DNA of 64,000 bases from JASHPR01 sp963739645 (GTDB lineage Bacteria > Actinomycetota > Actinomycetes > Streptosporangiales > Streptosporangiaceae), in NCBI GenBank assembly GCA_963739645.1, contig CAVUBM010000079.1, forward strand, positions 124,001-188,000. Reading direction: 5' to 3'. A program made the position numbers and the translations under genes. Below the pieces are notes generated by a model. It was not told where the DNA came from, did no database searches, and worked only from the letters and a program-made list of their open reading frames with translations. Shown in pieces: positions 53,650 to 63,058 of the stretch; position 1 is the stretch's first letter, and each line of letters starts with the position of its first letter.

Positions 53650-53800
53650 TCGCGCCGGGATCATCGGCCTCGCCCGGATCGCTGAGCGGCGCGGAGCCTG
53701 CCGCGGATTCGCTGGTGAGGACGTACTCGACCAGGGTGATCAGGACCTCCTTGACCGACTCGCGCTCCCGTGCGGTCTGTGTGCGGAGCGAGAGATCCGC
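53633..53800 (-). pseudogene. Conservon GTPase (CvnD-type) C-terminal remnant
   Basis: On the minus strand the frame reads ADLSLRTQTARERESVKEVL then ITLVEYVL, ending in an acidic tail at a TGA at 53633-53635. This matches the end of the intact CvnD-type protein in this window (CDARERASCRDVLVTLIEHA). The P-loop, switch and NKxD parts are absent; nothing upstream (53800-54285) continues the homology in any frame I could follow. It is therefore probably the tail of a second, lost conservon GTPase. A short homology, so confidence is moderate. Confidence 0.6.
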
Positions 53801-54285
53801 GACAGGGCCCTGGTCATCGCCGGAAACCCTTATGGGATAGGCACTGCCGATGTCCCGAGTCCGGGCCCGATACCTCGCGGTACCCGGGCCTGGATGTCCC
53901 TGGCCCGTACGGCTCTTCCCCAGCCACGACGCTTGCGCAGCCGGCTAGCCGTGAGTTGTGCGTCATGTGCCCATGCGTTCGTCAACGAACGATCTGGGCC
54001 CATCGGTGCGGGCTGGAAACGGCCTGCCCGATAATCACGAATATTCATTCGCGGTCCATATTTCGTTCGGGAACGGACGATTTTCCCGCAGAGCACCCGA
54101 TGCGCCGCAAGGGGCCGGTCCGGCCGCCGTGATTGTCATGGTTCATGCCCGGCTGGCCGTTGATGCCGCGCCTGGCCCGGTCCTGCCCCGCGGACCAGCC
54201 CGCGCCGGGCCAACGCAGCACCGCCAGCAGAACACGGTCGCGGGCACCTCGTTGGGGCTGTTCCCAGCACGCTTCCCACCATCCG
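53801..54285. other. Gene-poor stretch with an AT-rich island
   Basis: No frame here has convincing codon bias or homology. An AT-rich island at about 54030-54085 contains GAATATTC and GTTC-GG-GAAC short palindromes, which may mark an old promoter. The stretch lies between the GTPase remnant and a minisatellite and looks like decayed sequence. Confidence 0.4.
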
Positions 54286-54410
54286 GTTGCGGCGGAGTTG
54301 GCTGCGGCGGGGTTGGCTGCGGCGGAGTTGGCTGCGGCAAGAGTGGTGGCTGCGACGGAGGGTTTCTGCGACGGAGGGTGGCTGCGACGGAGGGGGTTGG
54401 CTGCGGCGGA
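54286..54410. repeat. Degenerate 15-bp minisatellite
   Basis: Units close to TTGGCTGCGGCGGAG repeat head to tail at about 54286-54340, then degenerate variants (GTGGCTGCGACGGAGG and shorter) continue to 54410. Read on the minus strand, the repeats give PQPTP-like or AAANSA-like peptides, but no start or family supports a gene. Confidence 0.75.
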
Positions 54411-54529
54411 TTTGTTGTGCGACTTGGCGCGGCAGCCCAGTAACGCCAGGTCGTCGCGGACCTGGTTGCGGTGGGGCCGGGGCTGGCGCCGGCGATAGCG
54501 GCAGTGGCCAGCGGCGTGAATGCGGGATA

Positions 54530-54714
54530 TGACGCTCACGTCAGATTCCTGGGATATGACATTGACGTCAGCTAATGTTTTGCCGGCGTGACACGATTTG
54601 AAGTCGGAGTGCTACCAGGGACTGACTTCCGCGTCATCCCATCGGCCTAACAAGAGTCGCTGGCCTGCGCAAACCTGGGAAAGTCGACGCTCATGTCAGC
54701 TGACATGGGCGTCA
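54530..54714 (+). promoter_or_regulatory. Cluster of four TGAC-N6-GTCA sites upstream of the hopanoid operon
   Basis: Four perfect TGAC-N6-GTCA sites lie at 54530-54543, 54557-54570, 54623-54636 and 54701-54714, with a fifth near-site (CGAC-N6-GTCA) at 54685-54698. The first two sit in a 21-bp direct repeat (GGGATATGAC then ACGTCAG; 18 of 21 identical) at 54524-54544 and 54551-54571. The last two lie in a 28-bp near-perfect palindrome at 54686-54713 with core ATGTCAGCTGACAT. The region is AT-richer than its surroundings. It is best read as an operator array for a dimeric regulator controlling the hpn operon. Confidence 0.72.
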
Positions 54715-55786
54715 TTATTTGCATTTCAAATAAGACCTGTGCCCAAATAGACAGCGTGGGAGGCTACGGAACTGGAGTAAGCGGGGGGCTCCGTACGGGG
54801 GAAGGGTCCGCAGCATCCGCCGGCGGGGCAGATGAAGCAGGCGGTGTAGACGCGATAGATCCCGGCGCGGGCCGGGCGTCCGGGGAGAACTTCCCGGTCG
54901 CGCTGCGCCTGCTGCCCGCGCGCCACCGGCACCATCTGATGGCGGTGTACAGCTTCGCCCGGACCACCGATGACATCGGGGACAGGGCGCCGCCGGACCG
55001 GCGGTCCGGCCTGCTCGACGAGCTCGAGGCCGACGTGCGCCGCCTCTACGCGCGCGATGCCGGAGGCGGTGCTTTTGCCGTGGACGGCGGTTCTGTCGGG
55101 GATACCGCTTCTGCCGGGAATACCGCTTCTGCCGGAGAGGGCGGTTCCGCGGCAGGTCCGGTGGGGCCGCCCCGGAGCCGGGTGGTGAGCGCGCTCGGGC
55201 CGACCGTGGCCGAGTGCGGGATCCCGATGCAGCCATTTCTGGACCTCATCCAGGCCAACCGGCAGGACCAGGCCGTCGCGCGCTACCCGACCTTCACCGA
55301 TCTGCGTGGCTACTGCGAGCTGTCCGCCAATCCGGTCGGCCGGATCGTGCTGTACGTGTTCGGCAGCTTTACCGAGCGCCGGGCCGAGTTGTCCGACTCC
55401 GTCTGCACCGCGCTGCAGCTCGCCGAGCACTGGCAGGACGTGGCCGAGGATCTGCGGGCCGGGCGCATCTACCTGCCCGCCGAGGACATGGACCGCTACG
55501 GCTGCACCGAGCAGGACCTGGCCGGGGCCAGCGCCGCCGGCGCCGGTCCGTGAGCTGATCGCGTTCGAGGTGGCCAGGGCCAGGGCCATGCTCGACGCCG
55601 GGGCGCCGCTCATCGGCATGCTGCGCGGCGCCGCGAGAGGCCGCGGTGGCCGGGTACGTGGCGGGAGGGCGGGCCGCGCTGGCCGCGATCGCCGCGGCCG
55701 ACTACGACGTGCTGCGCGTTACGCCGCTGCCGCGCAAGCGGCGGATGGCCGGCGAGCTGGTGCTGGCCTACGCGAGGGGGCGATGA
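54693..55786 (+). CDS. hpnC: Hydroxysqualene synthase HpnC (frame-broken)
   Basis: HpnC converts presqualene diphosphate to hydroxysqualene in hopanoid synthesis. The squalene/phytoene synthase fold shows LRLLPARHRHHLMAVYSFAR, the first Asp motif TTDDIGDR, and the second QLAEHWQDVAEDLRAGRIYL then PAEDMDRYG. Frame changes near 55550 and near 55635 lead into ELIAFEVARARAMLDAGAPL, then YVAGGRAALAAIAAADYDVL and KRRMAGELVLAYARGR, stop 55784-55786. An Ala/Gly/Ser insert with DTASAGNTASAG repeats lies near residues 125-150. The ATG at 54693 is inside a palindromic operator, so a downstream GTG at 54756 is more likely. It overlaps hpnD as ATGA. Confidence 0.86.
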
Positions 55787-56877
55787 CGGCGATGACCGCC
55801 CGCTCTGCGGAGACCGACGAGGTCCGCGCCGCGTACCAGCACTGCGAGCAGGTGACCAGGACGCAGGCGAGGAACTTCTCCTACGGCATCCGGCTGCTGC
55901 CGCGCGGACAAGCGCCGCGCGCTGTCCGCGGTCTACGCGTTCGCCCGCCGGATCGACGACATCGGCGACGGAACGCTGCCCGCCGCGGACAAGCTCGCCG
56001 CGCTGGGCGAGGTCCGCGACGCCGTGACCGCGCTGGACCGCGGCGACAGCGCGCCCGCCGACGACCAGGTGCTGGTCGCGCTGGCCGACGCGGCGAGCAG
56101 GTTCGCGATCCCGCTCCCCGCGTTCGGCGAGCTGATCGACGGCTGTGAGGCCGACGTGCGCGGGCACCAGTTACGCGACTTTCAGCAGCTGGAGCACTAT
56201 TGCCGGTGTGTGGCCGGATCGATCGGGCGGCTCTCGCTCGGCGTCTTCGGCAGCCGGGACCCGGCCGCGGCCGAGCCGCTGGCCGACGCGCTCGGCGTAG
56301 CGCTGCAGCTGACCAACATCCTCCGCGACATTCGGGAGGATCTCGGGAACGGCCGGGTATACCTGCCCGCGGAGGACCTGGAGCGCTTCGGCTGCACCCT
56401 GCGGCCGGACCGGGCCGGCCAGCGGTGCTGCCGGCGATCGCGGGCTGGAGCGAGCTGATGCGGTTCGAGGCCCAGCGTGCCCGGCTGGTACGCCCGGGAT
56501 GCGGCTGCTGCCGCTGCTGGACCGCCGCAGCGCGGCGTCGGCCGGGGCGATGGCTGGCATCTACCTCCGGCTGCTCGCAGCAGATCGCTGCGGCACCGGC
56601 GGCGGCCCTGCAGCAGCGGCAGTCACTGCCGGGCAAGGCGAAGGCCCTGGTCGCGGTGCGGGCGCTGGCCGGGATCCCGGAGCGGGTCCCCGGCTCTATC
56701 GCGCCGGGCGGTCAACGCCCCGCGGCCGGAGGTCCGGCGGCGGGGCGGCCGGCAGCCGGAGGCACAGCGGCGGGGGATTCGGTCAACGGCGGCCCCGTGG
56801 GTGACGGGCCCGCGGCGGGCGGCTCGGGGGTTAGCGGTTCGGGGGCCAGGGGCCCCGCGGCAGGGGGACGGTCATGA
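55783..56877 (+). CDS. hpnD: Presqualene diphosphate synthase HpnD (frame-broken)
   Basis: HpnD condenses two farnesyl diphosphates to presqualene diphosphate. The ATG at 55783 overlaps the hpnC stop. Sequence: CEQVTRTQARNFSYGIRLLP, a frame change near 55908, then LSAVYAFARRIDDIGDG (first Asp motif), CEADVRGHQLRDFQQLEHYC and LQLTNILRDIREDLGNGRVY then LPAEDLERFGC (second Asp motif). Further changes near 56410 and 56490 lead through IAGWSELMRFEAQRARLV and RLLPLLDRRSAASAGAMAGI. A Gly/Ala/Pro-rich tail of about 70 residues follows, ending at 56877, longer than usual. It overlaps hpnE as ATGA. Confidence 0.87.
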
Positions 56878-58394
56878 ACACGCGCAATGTCGTGGTGATC
56901 GGCGGCGGGCTGGCGGGCATCACCGCCGCGATCACGCTCCGCGAGGCGGGCGTCGGCGTCACCCTGCTCGAGGCCAGGCCGTGGCTGGGCGGCGCGACGT
57001 GCTCGTTCTCGCGGGGCGGGCTGATGATCGACAACGGCCAGCACGTCTTCCTGCGCTGCTGCACGGCCTACCGGGAGCTGCTGGCCAGGCTCGGCGTGAC
57101 CGGGTCGGCCAGCCTCCAGGACCGCTTCGACGTCACGGTGCTGTCCGGCCGCGGGCAGGCGGGGCGGCGCGCCAGCCGGGCCAGGCTGCGGCGGACCGCG
57201 CTGCCCGGGCCGCTGCACATGGGCCGGGCGCTGGCCGCCTACAACATTTCTCGCGCCGGTTGAGCGGCTGCGGGCCAGCCGGGCCGCGCTGGCCATGCGA
57301 TCGCCGATCCGGCCGCGCCGGGCTCGACAGCGAGCGGCTCGGCGACTGGCTCGCCGGCGCGAGGGCAGAGCGAGCACGCCCGGCGGATGCTCTGGGACCT
57401 GTTCATCGTCTCCACGCTGAACATCAACGGCGACGACGCCAACGTCGCGCTCGTCGGCCACCGTGCATCAAGACCGCGCTGCTCGGCGGCAACGACGCCG
57501 CCGACATCGGCATTCCCACGGTGCCGCTCGGCGACCTGCACGGCCAGGCCGCGGCCAGCCTGCTCGGCCGGCTCGGCGCGGACGTGCGGCTGGGGACCAA
57601 GGCGGACGTCGCTGGAGGCCGGGACGGCAGGCGGGTTCGCGGTCCGGGTCACCTCGGGCCTGGATAGCGCCGCGGACGGCCAGGCCCGGGCGGCAGGGCG
57701 GCGAGCGCGGCGGATGCTCCGGATCACCTGGTGCTCAGGGCGGATGGGGTCGTGCTCGCGATCCCGCCGCACAGGCCGCCCGGCTGGCGCCGCGGCCGCG
57801 TGACCGGAGGCGCTCCCCGGTGGGACGGAGCTCGGCTCGTCGCCGATCGTGAACGTGCACGTCATCTACGACAAGCCGGATCACCAGGCTGCCGCTGGCC
57901 GCCGCCGTGGATTCGCCGGTCCAGTGGGTGTTCGACAAGACCAGGCGGCCGGCCTGCAGACCGGCCAGTACCTGGCGGTGTCGCTGTCCGCCGCCGACCG
58001 CTACGTGGACGTTCCGATCGCGGCGCTGCGGCAGCTGTTCCTGCCCGCGCTCGAGGAACTGTTCCCGGCCGCCAGGGAGGCCACCGTGTGACCGACTTCT
58101 TCGTCACCAGGGAACGCCGGGCGACGTTCCGGCAGGGACCAGGCTGCGCGATCGCTGCGCCCGGGTGCCGCGACCTCGCTGCCGGGACTGGCGCTCGCCG
58201 GCGCATGGACCGATACCGGCTGGCCGGACACGATGGAGGGAGCCGTGCGAAGCGGACGCAGCGCTGCAGAGCAGCTGATCCAGGGCTGGCCGGGCAGGCT
58301 CGCCGCGAGCGGGAGGTGCCGCGGCGCGGTCACCCGCCCGCTCGGCGGCGGCCGTCGACAGCACGGCCGGGTCGGCCGCAGGGTGGCGTCATGA
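56874..58394 (+). CDS. hpnE: Hydroxysqualene reductase HpnE (frame-broken)
   Basis: HpnE is a FAD-dependent amine-oxidase-like enzyme that reduces hydroxysqualene to squalene. The FAD motif VVVIGGGLAGITAAITLREA and GGATCSFSRGGLMIDNGQHV lie in the first frame. After several changes (from about 57250 onward, at least five) the order continues: LWDLFIVSTLNINGDDANVA, KTALLGGNDAADIGIPTVPL, GVVLAIPPH, IVNVHVIYDK, SPVQWVFDKTR and GAWTDTGWPDTMEGAVRSGR, the usual C-terminal FAD motif. The stop at 58392-58394 overlaps the next start (ATGA). Frame-change density is highest here. Confidence 0.83.
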
Positions 58395-59428
58395 CGGCCA
58401 CGATGCCGGTGGGCGTGGCGACCGCCCGTGACCTGGTGGGGCCGGCGATCGCCGCCGCCCTGGACCGGCTGAGCCCGACGTGCGGCTGGTCGCCGCCTAC
58501 CACCTCGGCCTCGCGGACGCCGAGGGCAATCCGTCCGGCCAGGGCGGCCAGTCCGGCGCCGCGGGCAAGGCGCTGCGCCCGGCGCTGGCGGTGCTGTCGG
58601 CCCGCGGCCGCGGGCGCCGCGCCGGAGCGCGCCGTCGCCGGCCGCGGCGGCGGTGGAGTTCGTGCACAACTTCTCGCTGCTGCACGACGACATCATGGAC
58701 GGCGACATCGAGCGCAGGCACCGGCCGACGGCATGGACGGTGTTCGGCATCGGCTCGGCGATCCTGGCCGGCGACGCGCTGCTGGCGCTGGCCCAGGACC
58801 TGCTGCTCGGAGGGCCCGGCGCCGCAGGGCCTGTGGGCGTCGCGGTGCCTGTCCGCGGCGGTGCAGCGGCTCATCGCCGGCCAGGGCGCCGACCTGGCGT
58901 TCGAGCGCCGCGACGACGTCACGCTGGACGAGTGCCTGCAGATGGCCGGGGACAAGACGGCGGCCCTGATGGCCTGCGCCTGCAGCATCGGCGCCATCTA
59001 CGTCGGCGCGCCCGCGGTCCTGGCCATGGGCCTGGCCGGCTTCGGCGCGCACGTCGGGCTGGCGTTCCAGCTCACCGATGACCTGCTGGGCATCTGGGGC
59101 GCGCCGGAAATGACCGGCAAGCCGGTCTGGTCCGACCTGCGGACCAGGAAGAAGTCGCTGCCGGTCGTGGCCGCGCTGACCAGCGAGCACCGAGCCGGGA
59201 GCCGAGCTCGCGGAACTGCTCGCCCGTCCGGAGTCGCTCGACGAGGACGACCTGCGTCCGCGCCGCCGGAGCTGGTCGAGGCGGCGGGCGGCAGGAGCTG
59301 GACGGAGACCGAGGCCGACGCGGCAGCTGGCCTCGGCGAGCAAGTGCCTGGCCGAGACCGAGATGCCCGACGACGTGCGGGCCGAGTTCGCGGCGATCGC
59401 CGAGTTCATCACGGCGCGCCAATGGTGA
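58391..59428 (+). CDS. Polyprenyl diphosphate synthase of the hopanoid cluster (frame-broken)
   Basis: A trans-isoprenyl diphosphate synthase, probably supplying farnesyl diphosphate. The ATG at 58391 reads MTATMPVGVATARDLVGPAI. After frame changes come VEFVHNFSLLHDDIMDGDIE then RRHRPTAWTVFGIGSAILAG (first Asp-rich motif DDIMD), VQRLIAGQGADLAFERRDDV, and LAFQLTDDLLGIWGAPEMTG (second motif DDLLG) with GKPVWSDLRTRKKSLP. Corrected, the end is EMPDDVRAEFAAIAEFITAR then QW at a TGA at 59426-59428. At least four frame changes. Product chain length cannot be fixed, but Streptomyces hopanoid clusters carry the same gene type. Confidence 0.84.
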
Positions 59429-59526
59429 GCGACGCGAGTGCCGGGGCGGCGCATGGTGAGTCCGCGAAAGCTGATATTCCTGATACGGGGGATAAGGAGT
59501 GAGGCGACAGTGAGGGTGACGGGAAC

Positions 59527-61508
59527 ATGACCGTGACCCAGGCCCGCGCGGGCGGGCCCAGCGTGGCCGAGGCGGCACGGACCGCCCGGGACCAGGCCGT
59601 CGGTCACCTGCTCGGCCTGCAGCACCAGGAGGGCTGGTGGCAGGGCGAGCTGGAGACCAACGTCACCATGGACGCGGAGGATCTGCTGCTCCGCGAGTTC
59701 CTCGGGATCCGGACGGAGCAGCAGACCGCGGCCGCCGCCCGGTGGATCAGGTCCTGCCAGCGTGCGGACGGCACCTGGGCCAACTTCCGCGACGGTGACG
59801 CCGACCTGTCCACCACGGTCGAGGCCTACGTGGCGCTGCGGCTGGCCGGCGACTCGCCCGAACGCCGACCACATGGCCCGGGCCGCGGCCTGGATCAACG
59901 ACCGGGGCGGGATCGCGGCCACCCGCGTCTTCACCCGCATCTGGCTGGCCCTGTTCGGCCAGTGGTCCTGGGACGACCTGCCGGTGATGCCGCCGGAGCT
60001 GATCTACCTCCCGGCCTGGTTCCCGCTGAACGTGTACGACTGGGCCTGCTGGGCCCGGCAGACCATCGTGCCGCTGACCGTGGTCGGCTCGCTGCGCCCG
60101 GTCCGGCCGCTGCCCTTCAGCCTGGACGAATCCGCGGGCCGGCGTCTCCGCCCGGCGCCCGGTCGCGACCCGGACGGCTGGACCACGCTCTTCGAGCGGC
60201 CTGGACAAGGCGCTGCACGTCTATCAGCGCCGCGGCGTGCGGCCTCGCCCCCGCCCGGGCCGTGCGCCGGGCGGCGCTCCGCCGGTCCGCGGAGTGGATC
60301 ATCGCCCGGCAGGAGCGGGACGGGTGCTGGGGCGGGATCCAGCCGCCGTGGGTCTACTCGCTGATCGCGCTGCACCTGCTCGGCTACGGCCTCGATCATC
60401 CGGTCATCAGCGCGGCCTCGCTGGGCTGGATCGGTTCACGATCTGGGAGGAGACCCCGGACGGCCCGATCCGGCGGCTCGAGGCGTGCCAGTCGCCGGTC
60501 TGGGACACCGTGCTGGCGATGATCGCGCTCGCCGACGCTGGCCTGGCGCCCGACCATCCGGCGCTGCGGTCGGCGGCCCGGTGGGTGCTGGCCGAGGAGA
60601 TGCACGGCCCTGGCGACTGGCAGGTGCGCCGGCCCGGCCTGGCCCCTGGCGGCTGGGCGTTCGAGTTCGACAACGACGGCTACCCGGACATCGACGACAC
60701 CGCCGAGGTGCTGCTCGCGCTGCGGCGGGTGGCCCGGACGGCCGCCGGGCGCGCGGGAGGTCGGGCGGGCTCGGAAGGCAGCCCGGGCTCGGAAGGCAGC
60801 CGGGTCGCGCAGGCTGAGGCGCGCGGCGTGACGTGGCTGATCGGGATGCAGTCCAAGGACGGCGGCTGGGGCGCCTTCGACGCCGACAACACCTCCCGGC
60901 TCGTGACCAAGCTGCCGTTCTGCGACTTCGGCGAGGTCGTCGACCCGCCGTCGGCCGACGTGACCGCGCACACCGTCGAGGCGCTGACCGCGGCCGGCCA
61001 CGGCGGGAGCAGGCCCGTGCGCCGCGGCGTGGCCTGGCTGCTGCGGGCGCAGGAGAGCGACGGGTCCTGGTTCGGCCGGTGGGGCGCGAACTACGTGTAC
61101 GGGACCGGCGCGGTGGTGCCCGCGCTGATCGCCGCGGGCGTCAAGCCCGGCAAGCCGGCGATCAGGCGGGCCATGACCTGGCTGGTCAGCCACCAGAACC
61201 CGGACGGCGGCTGGGGCGAGGACCTGCGCTCCTACGACGATCCCGGCTGGGCGGGCCGCGGCGAGTCCACGGCGTCGCAGACCGCCTGGGCGCTGCTGGC
61301 GCTGCTGGCCGCCGGGGGGCCGGAGGAGCAGGCCAGCGTCGAGCGCGGCGTGCAGTGGCTCGCGCAGACCCAGCGCCCGGACGGGACCTGGGACGAGCCG
61401 CAGTTCACCGGAACCGGCTTCCCCGGCGATTTCTACATCAACTACCACCTGTACCGGCTGGTGTTCCCGGTCAGCGCACTGGGCCGCTACCTGGGCGGTG
61501 CGGCATGA
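59527..61508 (+). CDS. shc: Squalene-hopene cyclase (frame-broken)
   Basis: Cyclises squalene to hopene/hopanol. QW repeats are visible throughout (QHQEGWWQGELE; KDGGWGAFDADN; PDGGWGEDLRS; PDGTWDEPQFTG). The catalytic DxDD motif lies in DNDGYPDIDDTAEVLLALRR. The N-terminal barrel (LFGQWSWDDLPVMPPELIYL, AWFPLNVYDWACWARQTIVP) precedes frame changes near 59865, 60205 and 60435. Ser/Gly/Glu repeats (GSEGSPGSEGS) form an insert near 60765-60805. The total of about 660 residues is normal. The stop overlaps hpnG (ATGA). A 98-base gap separates it from the polyprenyl synthase. Confidence 0.93.
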
Positions 61509-62136
61509 GCCGCCGCGACGAGGCCGAGGCCGGCCAGCCCGGCGGGCTGGTGGTCTGCTCCCCGCTGCGGTTCGAGGCCCGGGCCATGCGCCGCGGCCTG
61601 AGTCGGCCGGGGACGGCGACGGCGGGACCTGGTCCGCACCGGCTACGGCGCGGCGCGATCCCGTAAGCAGGCCGACCGGCTGCGGAAGCAGCGTTCGGAA
61701 TGCTGGCCATCGGCGGCACGGGCGCGGGCTCTCCGCGGACCTCAAGCCCGGCGATCTGGTGGTCGGGACGGAGGTGCGAACCGGCGGCAAGGAGCGGCCC
61801 GTCAGCTGCCCGTCGGCGCCGCTGCTGGCCGGCGAGCTGCGCCGGGCCGGGCTGCGGGCCCGGGCGGGCACGATCGTCACCGTCGACCACCTGGTCCGCC
61901 GCGGTGAGCGGGCCACGCTGGCGAGCGGCGGCGCGCTGGCCGCGGACCTGGAGTCGGCGCCGCTGCTGCCGGCGGCGGGCGGCCGCCCGGCGATCGTGCT
62001 CCGGGCGATGTCCGATACGGCCGAGCAGCCGCTGCTGGGGCCGCGGGCGCTGCCGGGCGGGTCGGCCGCGCTGCGGTCGCTGCGGCTGGCTGGCCCGGTA
62101 CTCGCCAAGTGGGCCGCGGCAGGCGGTCAGCGGAAG
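61505..62136 (+). CDS. hpnG: Hopanoid nucleosidase HpnG (frame-broken, joined to IspH)
   Basis: HpnG removes adenine from adenosylhopane to give ribosylhopane. The ATG at 61505 overlaps the shc stop. GGLVVCSPLRFEARAMRRGL is followed, after frame changes near 61610-61740, by VRTGYGAARSRKQ, FGMLAIGGTGAG, LSADLKPGDLVVGTEVRTG, and then GTIVTVDHLVRRGERATLAS with LRSLRLAGPVLAKWAAAGG. The middle is poorly determined. No stop occurs between here and IspH in this frame: the two proteins join with about six residues between them, either a true fusion or a lost stop. The boundary given is the first IspH residue. Confidence 0.78.
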
Positions 62137-63058
62137 GTGCTGCTGGCTGGCCCGCGGTCGTTCTGCGCCGGGGTGGAGCGCGCGATCGAGATCGTCGACC
62201 GGGTGCTGGACCGGCGCGGCCAGCCGGTCTACGTGCGCAAGCAGATCGTGCACAACTCCCACGTGGTGACCGACCTGGAGCGCCGCGGCGCGGTCTTCGT
62301 GGACGAGCTCGACGAGGTGCCCGACGACGCGACCGTGGTGTTCTCCGCGCACGGGGTCTCGCCCGCGGTGCGCGGCGAGGCCGCGCGGCCCGGGGCCTGG
62401 ACGCGGTCGACGCGACCTGCCCGCTGGTCGCCAAGGTGCACGCGGAGGCGCGCCGGTTCGCGGCCGAGGGCTACCAGGTGGTCCTGATCGGCCACGCCGG
62501 GCACGAGGAGGTCGACGGCACGCTCGGCGAGGCACCCGATGCGATGATCCTGGTCCAGACCGAAGCGGACGTGGCCAGGCTGCGAGCCCGCCGACCCGGG
62601 CAAGGTCGCGTACCTGATGCAGACCACGCTGTCGTCTCGACGAGGCCAGCGGGATCGTCGACGCGCTGCGTGAGCGGTTCCCCGAGGCCCGCGGGCCCGG
62701 CAGCGATGACATCTGCTACGCCACGACCAACCGCCAGCTCGCGGTCCGGGCCATCGCGGCCGAGTCCGACCTGGTGCTGGTGGCCGGCTCGGCCAATTCG
62801 TCGAACTCGCGACGTTTGGTGGAGACCGCGCAGCGGGCAGGAACCCCCGCATACCTGATCGACGGCGCCGAGGACATCGAGCTCGGCTGGCTCGCGGGGG
62901 CGTCGGTCGTCGGGATCACCGCCGGGGCGTCCGCGCCTCCGGCCGTGGTCGGCCAGATCGTCGAGGCGCTGTCCGGCCTCGGGCCAGTCGAGGTCACCGA
63001 GCGGGTGGTCGCCACCGAGTCCATACGTTTCGGACTTCCCAAGGAGTTGAAGCAGTAA
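62137..63058 (+). CDS. ispH: 4-hydroxy-3-methylbut-2-enyl diphosphate reductase IspH (frame-broken)
   Basis: IspH makes IPP and DMAPP in the last step of the MEP pathway with a [4Fe-4S] cluster. The three cysteine ligands are in RSFCAGVERAIEIVDRVL, VDATCPLVAKVHAEA and DICYATTNRQLAVRAIAA; VRKQIVHNSHVVTDLERRGA and VFSAHGVSPAVRGEA lie between the first two, and GSANSSNSRRLVETAQRAG follows the third. Frame changes near 62390 and 62590-62640 separate the pieces, and the stop TAA at 63056-63058 touches hpnH (TAATG). A GTG at 62137 preceded by GGAAG could be its own start; otherwise it is fused to hpnG. A second ispH copy elsewhere is common in such genomes. Confidence 0.87.

Noticed and set aside
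54286..54410. Possible CRISPR array
   Set aside because: Units are 15 bp, contiguous and degenerate, with no spacers and no cas genes nearby.
54045..54539. Minus-strand frame with AAANSAAANP repeats, and a second with PQPTP repeats
   Set aside because: Both are translations of the 15-bp minisatellite; no ribosome-binding site, homology or conserved start.
53801..54692. Possible mobile-element insertion site
   Set aside because: No transposase, terminal inverted repeats or target duplication were seen; the region is better explained as decayed DNA plus a promoter.
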